Positions 1 to 7,090 of a DNA stretch of 11,216 bases are shown here, piece by piece. The translations under genes were made by a program, and so were the position numbers. Each line of letters begins with the position of its first letter. Position 1 is the stretch's first letter. Under the pieces are notes generated by a model, which saw only the letters and a program-made list of their open reading frames with translations, did not search any database and was not told the origin of the DNA. Source of the DNA: Jimgerdemannia flammicorona (lineage: Eukaryota > Mucoromycota > Endogonomycetes > Endogonales > Endogonaceae); NCBI GenBank assembly GCA_003990745.1, contig RBNI01006542.1, forward strand, positions 1-11,216, read 5' to 3'.

Positions 1-38
<38 letters not shown>
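1..38. repeat. A(38) homopolymer at window edge
   Basis: An uninterrupted run of 38 A opens the window, so its full length is unknown. On the minus strand it is a T tract lying just downstream of the candidate exon at 39-120, the same orientation as the other A tracts in the left region. It could be an intronic polypyrimidine tract or a microsatellite. Homopolymers of this length are prone to sequencing and assembly length errors. Confidence 0.9.
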
Positions 39-40
<2 letters not shown>

Positions 41-120
41 TAATCTCAGGCCCCACTGGAAACGTTTTTTGGTCAGGCTGGATGCGGGCGAACTGCTCAA
101 GGTAGGTGGCATTGGCAGAG
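39..120 (-). CDS. Candidate exon of an unidentified minus-strand gene
   Basis: On the minus strand a good acceptor (TTCGTGCAG, its AG at 122-121) is followed by an open frame whose translation begins SANATYLEQFARIQPDQ and continues through KTFPVGPE up to the T tract. Composition is protein-like and the other frames close quickly. The preceding intron would include the TTTATTTATTCTG stretch and an ACACCAAC-like branch region. The downstream end is unclear: a weak GTGGGG donor lies in the last third, or the frame runs into the homopolymer and leaves the window. I do not recognise the protein. It may be a 3' exon of the coiled-coil gene fragments upstream at 435-1056, but the join cannot be proven. 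Confidence 0.3.
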
Positions 121-338
121 CTGCACGAAGGTTGGTGTAAACAGAATAAATAAGGGAGACGGGAAAGGTCGACGAGTAAGACGTAGAGTTCAAGAGAAAG
201 GGTATACAAAATTACGAGTATGGTTATGTGGAATGAATATGGTTTCGCCAGATTGTACGTGATCCGATTGCATTCCCGTTATTATCAACCATCCCATTCT
301 GACCACCCCTCTATGTCTCGATCTCTAACACCGTTGAG

Positions 339-380
<42 letters not shown>
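339..380. repeat. A(42) homopolymer
   Basis: Forty-two consecutive A on plus. On the minus strand the T tract follows a GGTAGG donor-like sequence and is followed by CTCAACGGTGTTAG, which could be an acceptor. The tract could therefore sit inside an intron of the minus-strand gene fragments. The plus-strand poly-Lys reading across it is an artefact of the run. Confidence 0.9.
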
Positions 381-383
<3 letters not shown>

Positions 384-434
384 ACCCTGCCGTTTCGACC
401 TGCTTCCAAAAAATCACCTCACATACACATAAAG

Positions 435-785
435 TCAAGCAGCCCCTGCTCGAGCCTGAGCTTGTGTTGAGCGAGGACCACAAGTAGTCGTTGTACATGT
501 GATTGAGAGCCTGCGGATTTCGTCGAAAAAGTGAGATTGGTTGCAGTGTGAGTGCGGGTGTGAATTGTTATGAAAGTGTCCCACAAATGAGGGTGTTAGA
601 TAAAACTGTATATACCTGCGAATTTGCAACTCCCCGCATTCGTGCGGACAATCGTTGATAGTCTTGATTGACCCAGAAATATCAACTGCTATTTCCTTAT
701 CAATCCTTGCTGTGTCCTCGGCCTGTTTGCGCAGGTAGGTAATCGATTTTATTTCCTTCTTGAGAGTATTCATCTCCGTTGAGAT
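435..785 (-). CDS. Two candidate exons: coiled-coil segment, about 105-nt intron, downstream exon
   Basis: A minus-strand T16 tract ends in AG at 787-786 and is followed by an open segment (785-616) beginning ISTEMNTLKKEIKSITYLRK. It is rich in Lys, Glu, Ile and Leu at heptad-like spacing, so probably an alpha-helical coiled coil, and continues through RIDKEIAVDISG to a Cys-Pro-His-Glu-Cys patch. At 615 the sequence ATTCGCAG|GTATAT fits a fungal donor, and ATCCGCAG ends the intron at 511, giving 105 nt with a CTAAC branch-like motif. Because 105 is a multiple of three, the frame also reads straight through. The exon after 510 is open to a stop at 435 in that frame, but another frame there (SQSHVQRLLVVLAQHKL) looks more helical, so the phase is unresolved. 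Family not recognised. An in-frame ATG exists at 773, but the splice signal argues this is an internal exon. Confidence 0.35.
   Translation of the reverse strand: MSTEMNTLKKEIKSITYLRKQAEDTARIDKEIAVDISGSIKTINDCPHECGELQIRRYIQFYLTPSFVGHFHNNSHPHSHCNQSHFFDEIRRLSITCTTTTCGPRSTQAQARAGAA
511..615 (-). other. Predicted 105-nt GT-AG intron
   Basis: Minus-strand donor GTATAT directly after CGCAG, a CTAAC branch-like motif near the 5' end, a pyrimidine-rich middle, and acceptor CCGCAG. Size and signals fit filamentous-fungal introns. The branch motif lies unusually far (about 85 nt) from the acceptor, so another, weaker branch site may be used. cDNA would settle it. Confidence 0.4.
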
Positions 786-787
786 CT

Positions 788-803
788 AAAAAAAAAAAAA
801 AAA
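788..803. repeat. A(16) tract, minus-strand polypyrimidine tract at a 3' splice site
   Basis: On the minus strand the order is ACTAAAC, GC, T16, AG, then the coiled-coil exon starting at 785. This is a textbook branch point, polypyrimidine tract and acceptor arrangement, except that the tract is a pure homopolymer. Confidence 0.6.
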
Positions 804-893
804 GCGTTTAGTTTCAGTTTTCAGAACGAAATGCATCCTGCTGATTCAAACTGGCGGACATTCATAACAGACATTCACATCTTTCTCCGCCAC

Positions 894-1056
894 CTGCTTT
901 TCCTTCCCTGCTCTTCGATTTCATTTCATTCAGATGAACCCGTGTGTCCCACTGTGGTCGCATATCCCCTAGTCTATCGCGTTACTGCTCCAAGTCCTCA
1001 ACATTTCGCTCAAGCTCTAGTTTTTGCGCAGAAACTCTGTCAATGAGAATTTGTAG
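894..1056 (-). pseudogene. Coiled-coil exon remnant with in-frame TAA
   Basis: The minus strand shows acceptor ATATCACAG (AG at 1058-1057), then a frame reading LQILIDRVSAQKLELERN and on to VEDLEQ, a stop, then RDRLGDMRPQWDTR and LNEMKSK. Leu/Ile/Val at heptad spacing on both sides of the stop argue that this was one continuous coiled coil. The TAA at 982-984 is one C-to-T step from CAA. A GCAG|GTGGCG donor at 893 would end the exon and lead to the T16 acceptor at 787-786. If the stop is real, the gene is broken here. The other reading is that this is a true C-terminus and the rest is chance. Confidence 0.4.
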
Positions 1057-1088
1057 CTGTGATATTATGACAAAATGAGTGCAATGAC

Positions 1089-1149
1089 CACGATTTTCAG
1101 CAAAGCAGGCAGAGGAATGACGACAACGATTTCCAGCGAAGTAGGCGGG
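1089..1149. repeat. Degenerate minisatellite copy (ACGATTTCCAGC / AAAGCAGGCAG units)
   Basis: Contains CGATTTTCAGCAAAGCAGGC, then a GACGACAACGATTTCCAGCG motif and a GTAGGCGGG variant. The same motifs recur at 1423-1559. The minus-strand frames through it look repetitive and not like a conserved domain. Confidence 0.6.
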
Positions 1150-1347
1150 CCTCCCAAATTCCGTTGCCCCTCATCTGAATTCCGTTACAAATCCGTATTC
1201 CAACATCTGCTACCCGATTCCAACGTAACCCGATCCTGTGTCTTTTCCGGCCTCCACATTCTGTCTGATTCCCTGACATCTGCTAGCTGATTTCCGTTAT
1301 CAATCGCTAGCAAAGAAAGCGGGAGGAAGGACGATGCCACCTCACTC
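1150..1347. repeat. Low-complexity stretch with scattered GGAAT/AACGGAAT and TAGCAGATGT motifs
   Basis: On the minus strand, short motifs such as AACGGAAT, GGAATC and TAGCAGATGT recur at irregular spacing (two TAGCAGATGT copies). Short frames cross it on both strands, but none shows domain-like composition. A GGAGGAAGGACGA motif at about 1322 links it to the minisatellite at 1423-1559. I see no gene here. Confidence 0.4.
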
Positions 1348-1419
1348 TGCAACCATAGCCTCGCTGCATAACCGTAGTCTCCCCGCATAACCGCATAACC
1401 GTAGCCTCACCGCATAATT
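1348..1419. repeat. Short tandem repeat of GCATAACCGTAGCCTC units
   Basis: Three to four imperfect, partly truncated copies of a roughly 17-20-nt unit: CATAGCCTCGCT, GCATAACCGTAGTCTCCCC, GCATAACC, GCATAACCGTAGCCTCACC and GCATAATTA. It looks like a small variable-length minisatellite. Confidence 0.65.
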
Positions 1420-1422
1420 AAT

Positions 1423-1559
1423 GACAATTTCCATAGGAGGAAGGACGACAGGAGGAAGGGCGATGACAACTTCCAGCTTTGCTGGCAGGAGGAAGGACAA
1501 CGACGATTTCCAGCAACGATTTCCAGTAAAGCAGGCAGGACGACGATTTCCACAGGAGG
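1423..1559. repeat. Degenerate minisatellite: GGAGGAAGGACGAC and ACGATTTCCAGC units
   Basis: Alternating units GGAGGAAGG(A/G)CGA and ACGA(T)TTTCCAG plus AAAGCAGGCAG, repeated several times with substitutions, matching the copy at 1089-1149. The minus-strand reading frame closing at 1418 runs through it, but its translation there (Pro/Ser/Cys-rich) reflects repeat composition. Confidence 0.65.
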
Positions 1560-1610
1560 TGCGTTTGAATAAGGTGTGGCGTTCGACAGCTAAATTTACC
1601 AGCTATTTTT

Positions 1611-2175
1611 AAATTCCCAATTGTAATAAGGCTTGCGTGATAATTCAGCAAAATGAAGAAATTAAAAGCATACAATATTTGCTGGACATGGCTTTCTACA
1701 AAAAGACCTCCCCCATTCGACAATTTCAACGATTCCTCCTTGAAAAAATGCCACTTCTCAGAGACATCAACGTCGTTAACGATCCATCTAGACTCTTTTC
1801 GAGGCAAAGGTCCCAGTTGCAGTCTCACTGCGTTGATAATGACTGGGTAGTCAACAGGCGCAATCCCAGTAACCGAGTCGGCTTCCTCACCGTCATCAAA
1901 TGATGGAATGTCTGCAATGCGGCGGGATGAGGATCTGCATGCCTTAACTGTGAACTTCCTGGGGGTCTTGAGGACGGCAGATAGCTGCGCGGTCTTCTTT
2001 AGCGTGGCCTTCTTTACAGTTACAGGCTTAACTGTGGAATTTATGGGGTCTTGAAGGCGGCAGATAGCTGCGCGGTCTTCTTTAGCATGGCCTTCCTTAC
2101 AGTTGCAGGTGGCGGCACAGCCTTCTTCACGACCTTCTTCACGGTAGCAGGTGGTGGCGCGGTCTTCTTGTGGAT
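1611..2175 (-). pseudogene. Lysine/alanine/proline repeat protein fragment, frameshifted
   Basis: After a possible acceptor (TATGACTGCAG, AG at 2177-2176) one frame reads IHKKTAPPPATVKKVVKKA, then a second PPPATVRKA unit and LKKTAQLSAAFKTP, and hits TAA. The next copy continues one base out of phase as VTVKKATLKKTAQLSAVLK and TPRKFTVKA, then SSSRRIADIPSFDDGEEADS and further open sequence to about 1611. The KK-A/P-rich repeats resemble histone H1-like or linker-type basic tails by composition only; no domain is recognised. The 83- versus 84-bp length of the two DNA copies explains the frame change, so the gene is either broken or the spliced form skips the break. A 48-nt GTGAGG...CTACCCAG segment at about 1850-1900 is a possible intron or may be coding. 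Confidence 0.35.
1941..2107. repeat. 84/83-bp tandem duplication
   Basis: Copy 1 at 1941-2024 and copy 2 at 2025-2107 align along their whole length, sharing the identical core CAGATAGCTGCGCGGTCTTC and the CTTAACTGTG start. They differ by substitutions and one net base, near CTTCCTGGGGG versus TTTATGGGG, which shifts the minus-strand reading frame between copies. Shorter GTAGCAGGTGGTGGCGC-type units (2101-2165) extend the array. Confidence 0.8.
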
Positions 2176-2246
2176 CTGCAGTCATAAAAGTGAAGGGCGT
2201 TGGGTCAGCATGCAGAACATACTGAGTCAGAGAGATCTTCACAAAC

Positions 2247-2407
2247 CGCGCGGTATTACAGACATAATTGGCTGCATACGCGCTCCTCATGGTAGCCGCA
2301 GGTCCATGAGTGTGGTGGGTCGCATTGTATACAGACAAAATGGTGACAAAATGGCTGTAGACGAACTCTCCACAAGGTACCGCAGTCCTGTGGATGTGAC
2401 CCCAAGT
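2247..2407. repeat. Direct repeat copy A (161 bp)
   Basis: Aligns to 2476-2635. Over the best 150 bases I count about 12 mismatches (about 92% identity), with one gap near the CGCGCGG start. In the long minus-strand frame it encodes a 45-residue block containing HRTAVPCGEFVYSHF, which recurs in copy B with few changes. Confidence 0.85.
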
Positions 2408-2475
2408 CGCCACAGCAACAGCAGTTGTGTGTGTGACTTGTTGCGAAAAAAAAATTCCCATGTTCAACCGTCCAT

Positions 2476-2635
2476 CGCGCGGCACACAGACATAATTGGC
2501 TGCATACGCGCTCCTCACGGTAGCCGCAGGTTCGTGAGTGTGATGGGTCTCGTTGTATACAGACAAAATGGTGGCAAAATGGCTGTAGACGAACTCGCCA
2601 CAAGGTACCGCAGTCCTGTGGGTCTGACTCCGAGT
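2476..2635. repeat. Direct repeat copy B (160 bp)
   Basis: Partner of copy A, separated by a 68-bp spacer (2408-2475) that contains an A9 run. Both copies begin at CGCGCGG and end at a CC(A/G)AGT. Most differences are transitions. Whether the block is exonic, intronic or a non-coding segmental duplication is not decided. Confidence 0.85.
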
Positions 2636-3028
2636 GTCCTTACTAACAACCGTAGGCAGGTGTAACTCAGCACGGACTCCCAAAGTTCTCAAAGAACAAA
2701 GGGTGAACCTTATCTTCAAATCAGCAATTCTCATACCGTAGTTTGTTGATTCAGCATAATGAGCCTTGAGAACCCGTAACTCTCCCCGGAGAGAAGTTTG
2801 CGCAGCCTTCACTGCTGAGCCTGGATCTTGCTCATAATAGTAGGTTTCGTAACTTTTGACGGACCAGGTCAGGTAATCCCTTTTCCAGTAATCTAAAAAA
2901 AAAAAAAAAAAACGTGAAAACGCGAAACGAGGCGAGTCATAAATGCTCATAGCAATAAAAACAAAAAACTGGGTGGGACAATAACATGTACCTGGATGTT
3001 GGAGCGTCTCAGGAAGGTCGTTCATCAT
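2636..3028 (-). CDS. Putative 5' exons of an unidentified minus-strand gene
   Basis: ATG at 3028 starts MMNDLPETLQHP. At 2992 CCAG|GTACAT is a good donor, and a T18 tract plus AG ends a 99-nt intron at 2893. The next exon reads DYWKRDYLTWSVKSYETYYY, then EQDPGSAVKAAQTSLRGELR and VLKAHYAESTNYGMRIADLK, rich in Leu, Lys, Glu and Ala like an alpha-helical coiled coil. It stays open beyond 2699 into the direct repeats, but a GTATGA donor after AACTACG (about 2749) may end it earlier. The intron length is a multiple of three, so the unspliced frame also remains open, giving a 536-residue reading frame to 1418 that should not be taken as one exon. The segment just upstream of the ATG ends in TTTTTAACAG, so ATG 3028 may itself lie in an internal exon starting at 3034. 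No family recognised. Confidence 0.4.
2893..2991 (-). other. Predicted 99-nt intron with T18 at its 3' end
   Basis: Minus-strand donor GTACAT after CATCCAG; acceptor is 18 T followed by AG at 2894-2893. Removing it joins two protein-like segments in frame (HP then DYWKRDY). Candidate branch motifs (TATGAC) lie upstream of the T run. Confidence 0.5.
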
Positions 3029-3034
3029 GGGATT

Positions 3035-3243
3035 CTGTTAAAAAGGACGAAAGTTTATAACAAAAGGTGTTTTCGCTTGATGTCATCAGCTTGTGTGCGA
3101 AATATCATGTGACATTTTCAACCATAGCTGCAGAACGATCTGAATGTGAAATAACAAAATTGTCTTTGAATCCCACCAACGCCTACTTCCCAGGAAGGGC
3201 ACCTTCAACATGTTCACCGGTGAGAGCACTTTAATGCTCGGAC
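3035..3243. other. Left flank of the LINE, no supported gene
   Basis: CpG-containing sequence with no convincing coding signal. On the minus strand it carries TTATAAAC (a TATA-like motif just upstream of the exon at 3034) and a possible upstream donor CACCG|GTGAAC near 3200. It could be the promoter or an intron of the minus-strand gene; the sequence does not decide. Confidence 0.3.
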
Positions 3244-3252
3244 TGCATGAGA

Positions 3253-3254
<2 letters not shown>
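3244..3254. repeat. Target-site duplication, tail-proximal copy
   Basis: TGCATGAGACC immediately abuts the LINE poly(A) tail (poly-T on plus). The identical 11-mer occurs at 9219-9229 just upstream of the element's 5' end. Perfect identity at exactly the expected place is strong evidence of target-primed insertion. Up to three further T may belong to either the duplication or the tail. Confidence 0.85.

Positions 3255-3332
<78 letters not shown>
3255..3332 (-). repeat. LINE poly(A) tail, 78 nt (T78 on plus)
   Basis: An uninterrupted T78 on plus starts directly at the target-site duplication and ends at the LINE 3'UTR. It is 21 nt downstream of AATAAA on the coding strand, the normal cleavage distance. 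Its purity contrasts with the decayed element: A/T runs are immune to C-to-T decay and can lengthen by slippage. Exact length in an assembly is uncertain. Confidence 0.9.
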
Positions 3333-3335
<3 letters not shown>

Positions 3336-3353
3336 GTTGCTTGGACTCCATCC

Positions 3354-3359
3354 TTTATT
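3354..3359 (-). promoter_or_regulatory. AATAAA polyadenylation signal of the LINE
   Basis: Minus-strand AATAAA in the context ACTAATAAAGG, about 21 nt before the poly(A) tail. Confidence 0.75.
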
Positions 3360-4875
3360 AGTACCAGTCTATTGATAATTACATACATGCTCCCCTCCCA
3401 CTACCCAATCCCCACTGGAGGGTCCCCTCTCACACTCTCCCATATAAGTACCACTCTCTCATCCACTACTCTCATTCTCCCCCTGCTCCTCTGGCAAATT
3501 GTCTCTACTAATTGACACTGCTGACCACCCTGCAGATGCCAGCCATGCCACCAGCCTGTCATTATATCCTCCATCAACCCCTGCCACTGCAATACCCATA
3601 CCCCCAAACTCAAGCTCCTCTCATCTTCGAAAACAAACAACCAGTGATCAGCCAACTCTACCTAAACTGCCAATACCCACCCCAAGATAAGCCACTCATT
3701 ACCCACCCCCCCTACCAATCTATCCTTCAAATCCTCCCACCAACCCTGCTCACTATCTCCCCTATGCTCTACACCAAGTCGATCCCCAACTGCTAACCAA
3801 AAGTCACCCAGCATCTTATATTCCCCCAGCCAATGTTCAGGTATCTGCATATATCCTCTCTCCTGTCCTATATTGTGGCACTCCTCACAGTCAAAGCTCC
3901 CTCCTTCGACAAGGTGCTCTGATCAGAAGTTGAGCATGACATTCCTCCTCAGTATTCACCACCATACCACCCAATACTTTAGCAGTATCCAATATTGTAC
4001 TCTATCACTCTAAGTCCAAATACTACTCTAGTCTCACTTCTTGTTTATACCTGCTAGTTGCCAGCCACTGGGCCAAAGATCCTGGCCTGGTCCCCTCTGA
4101 CACTCCACTCCATCACTAATATCAAAGTCTATAAAGGGAGCACCCTCCAATAGTACTCAGTCCCATCTCCACATAGCTGGGTCCCATGGCTCCTCTCCTT
4201 CATTCTCTTGCCAATGAACTCCAATATAGTGAGCACTCTCAACCACTCCCCACCAGGAACCTTTGAATCATATTCTCCCAATGTTCCAAAGTCTGACCAA
4301 GGACAGTAGATCTCCTGTAGAGCCTCTTGGTGATGACCTCATCTCTCAGACCTTCTGCATCAAGGGGACCCAGCTACCCTCACTCAACTCTACCACTCTC
4401 TTCAGCTACTATGCACGTAAGCAGAATAGCTACTTCGGGAAGTCAACCAGCCCAAGGCCTCCTCTAGCCACCAGTAGAGACAAAACCTCCCAACTGATCT
4501 GACTCTGTCTTCCAGCCCAGATCTACCTCTTGGCCAGTTTCATCAACCTCTTCACCACCCAGGCTGAGAAGTCTAGATGGTATGCCAAGTACCACAGCTT
4601 CAGAAGCCAGTAAGTGTTCAGAACTGAGATACACCCCAACAAAGACAAGTGATAGCCACTCCAACTCCTCAAAGCTTCCCCCCAGATTACAATTCTCTGC
4701 TCCCACCAGTGTCTCAGAAGGACTGATCCATAGACTGACAGATATATACTCAGATACTACACTGTCTCTTCCACTGGGTCAATTCTTCCAATGACATCCC
4801 CTCCTACTAGTCCATTACTTAATACTATTGTTTCACACTATACCAATTGAGCCGAGCTCCAGAGTGGACCTCATA

Positions 4876-5730
4876 TCATTCCACTGTCTCCTTGAGCTCT
4901 ATGATATCCTCAATCAATCCCAGACCAACCACTATATCATCTGCAAAGGCACAAACCTTCCACCCAATGCCATAGATGGAAAGCCCAACTATTTTCCTTC
5001 GAATCCTATCCAACAGTGGCTCCAAGGTTAGAGTATACAAAATGGGAGATAGAGGATCACCCTGAGGTACTCCCCTGCTCAGAGAAAAGGCCACTCCTCT
5101 GTATCCATTACAAATTAGGGCAGCCCTACTCCTTTCCAGTAGACTGATCATTGCTTTCCTGAACTGAGAATATATACCAATTCTATCTAGTATCCTTGCC
5201 AATCAGGCTCGATATACATGGTCATATGTCTTTTCCTGATTCAGGAAGACCAGTTGACCATCTAGTCCACATACCCATGCCCCCTCAATAACCCCATGCA
5301 CCCAAGCTGTGTCATCCCTAATAAGCCAACCTCCTACAAAGCCATGCTGCTCCTCACCCAGGACCTGCTGGACCACTCTCTGCAGTCTAGCAACCACCAC
5401 CTTAGTGACCAACTTTCTGTCCATATCCAGTAGCATAATTGGCCTCCAGTTCTTCCAGTCCTCCCTCCTCTCTTTGTTCTTAAAAATCAGCATCACTAGC
5501 CCTAGATCCAGCTCTCCCACCCATCTCCCAGACTGTAGAATCAAATCACACAGTGCCATCAACTCTCCCAGTATTCCAGGAACTCCCACCATCTTCTTCC
5601 AGAAATCCCAGGGCAGACCATCCTCCCCTAGTACTATGCCCAAAGTGGTTGTGGCAAGTACCTGGTGAATCTCCTCCTCCCAAACTAGTGATACTAAGTC
5701 ACCCAGTCCTTCTATTTGTGGTAGGTGCCA
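4876..5730 (-). pseudogene. ORF2 reverse transcriptase domain with mutated catalytic residue
   Basis: Readable motifs: GEDGLPWDFW (fingers region), IFKNKERREDWKNWRPIMLL, motif A reading FLNQEKTYDHV, motif B GVPQGDPLSPI (codons 5073-5044) and motif C FADD (4947-4936, intact). LINE RTs carry Asp where this copy has Asn (codon 5241-5239), which would abolish metal binding. The neighbouring Thr and His also sit where LINE motif A usually has Ala and Arg, each one G-to-A step away. A TGA at about 5203-5205 replaces a likely Trp before LARILDRIGI. Strong match to non-LTR RT; group II intron and LTR-type RTs are excluded by the motif A/B wording and the flanking endonuclease. Confidence 0.9.
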
Positions 5731-6369
5731 GTCCTTCAGAGCATGGTCAATGGCGACATCATCTGCCCATCCTCCTCCTCACTCCAAAGTCCACTCTAGC
5801 ACTCCTTCAGTACTCTGAGGATATCTTGTATACCATGTACTAGTACACCATCAGGTGCCTCTACTCCCTCCCATCTCTACTTTACCCTCCTCACCCAAAG
5901 TGCCCTTGTGAGATACTTCGAAGGCCTTTCTCCTTCCTCCTGCCCCTGCCATCATAACCTAGCCATTAGGCCCTGTGCTTGTACTTCCTCCTCATCTCTC
6001 AGCACCTGTTGTAATTCCCCAATCTCCATTTTCACCCACATTACTCTCCAGTCCTCCCCCCCCTCTCACACCACCAGATCAGCCCAAATCGCCAAAAGCC
6101 TAGCCAATCTATCAGATGCCCATCTCTCCTTTCTTCTCCTCTGTCTTCCAGCCACTTTACCAGCCTTGCTCCAGTAGGCCCTGGCAGCATCTTTCAACCT
6201 CAACCACCTGGTATCAACTGGGACACCCTCCTGTATCCAGCCCTCCACCTTCTGTCAAATCTCTACCACCCACTTATCCTACAACATCTTATCAGCCAGC
6301 AATGAGGAATTGAGATGCTAATGTCCAGGCCCATCCCCACTCCCCCTAAAATGTCCTTGCCCTAACAAA

Positions 6370-7055
6370 CCCCAATAATCCAATCATGGATACCACTCAA
6401 CCTCTAATGACTTCTACACATCGAGGCCCCAGCAGCTCACAATCAAAATCCAGTCAATCCTTGTCCCCAGACCTCCTGTCCAATGTGTGTATACCCTCCT
6501 GTTACTCCAAATCCCCCTACCAGCATCCACCAGAGCACTCAACCTTTCCACCTCCTCCCATACCTCCAGCCCTCTACTCCTACCCTCAGCCCTCTGTCCT
6601 CTGTCAGTCCTATCCACCAGTACATCTCTGACCATATTGAAGTCCCCACCAAGCAAGTCTACACCCACCTCTGTGAGGACTCCACTTTCTCTGAGGCCCT
6701 TCACCTAATCTATATACTCAATCCTCACAGCAGAGCAGTAGCAGGAATCCACTGTAGTTGGCTCCCAGTCTGCTCATATCTATTCTCCCCAAACTAGCCT
6801 ATCTCCCCAGTTCCTCACATCTCGGATCTCCCCTCTGCCCCTCTGAACCAGAATCCCAACCTTTCTCATCCAAACTACCTCCCCTCCTCATTCCTTTGGC
6901 TATTCTAGCCCCTCTAAGTCATCCTCACATCTGACATCCTGCAAAAGAAAGAGATCGGCCTCTAATCTCTTTAGCCAAGTAAAAATGTTCCAGTGCCAGA
7001 AAGACCCCCATAGCCCATTCATGTTCAATGAGAAAATATTGGTTGTACTATTCAT
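6370..7055 (-). pseudogene. ORF2 endonuclease domain (exonuclease-endonuclease-phosphatase fold)
   Basis: Motifs in order on the minus strand: SLNMNGLW near the start (active-site Asn), LFLLQDVR (the usual LQE metal-binding Glu reads Asp), GDFN at 6647-6636 intact, DR after it, RIDWIL near 6440, and the terminal SDH triad reading LDY at 6383-6375. The S-to-L and H-to-Y changes are single C-to-T steps from TCG and CAC/CAT, and remove the catalytic His. Stops interrupt the stretch between about 6900 and 6710. Confidence 0.85.
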
Positions 7056-7090
7056 AAGGAAGATTATATATATAGTTTCAAATGAGTCCT
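7056..7090 (-). other. ORF1-ORF2 intergenic spacer (35 nt)
   Basis: Between ORF1 TAG (7091) and ORF2 ATG (7055). AT-rich (TATATATAATC), with no splice or frameshift signal evident, so ORF2 was probably translated by reinitiation or another unconventional mechanism. Confidence 0.6.

Larger units (their letters stand above)
3401..7055 (-). pseudogene. LINE ORF2: endonuclease-reverse transcriptase, inactivated
   Basis: Starts at ATG 7055 (MNSTTNIFSLNMNGLW), 35 nt after the ORF1 stop, and ran about 1,200 residues to about 3401. Order: APE-type endonuclease (7055 to about 6370), linker, RT (about 5730-4876), post-RT region (about 4720-4400, including WYLAYHLDFSAW and RGGLGLVDF) and a C-terminal Cys/His region (CEECH at 3889-3875, then EHWLGEY). 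The frame changes at about 5740 and again between 4876 and about 4720, so the gene lies in three phases, each with stops (TAG, TGA), most explicable as CAG, CGA or TGG changed by one transition. It would have nicked target DNA and copied the element RNA by target-primed reverse transcription. The product cannot be made now. Confidence 0.9.

Noticed and set aside
1089..1559. CRISPR-like array
   Set aside because: Units are degenerate, of unequal length and lack regular unique spacers; these are minisatellites in eukaryotic DNA.
2051..2665. 204-codon plus-strand open frame
   Set aside because: It is antisense to the Lys/Ala/Pro array and the 160-bp repeats. Its composition mirrors those repeats and there is no domain-like content.
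1418..3028. 536-codon minus-strand open frame as a single uninterrupted gene
   Set aside because: It runs through a strong candidate intron (2893-2991, T18-AG), two direct repeats, and a frameshifted tandem array, and ends in minisatellite DNA. Openness is partly due to intron and repeat lengths divisible by three.
3086..3515. Poly-Lys and poly-Phe proteins across the T78 tract
   Set aside because: Direct translation of a LINE poly(A) tail; no biological meaning.
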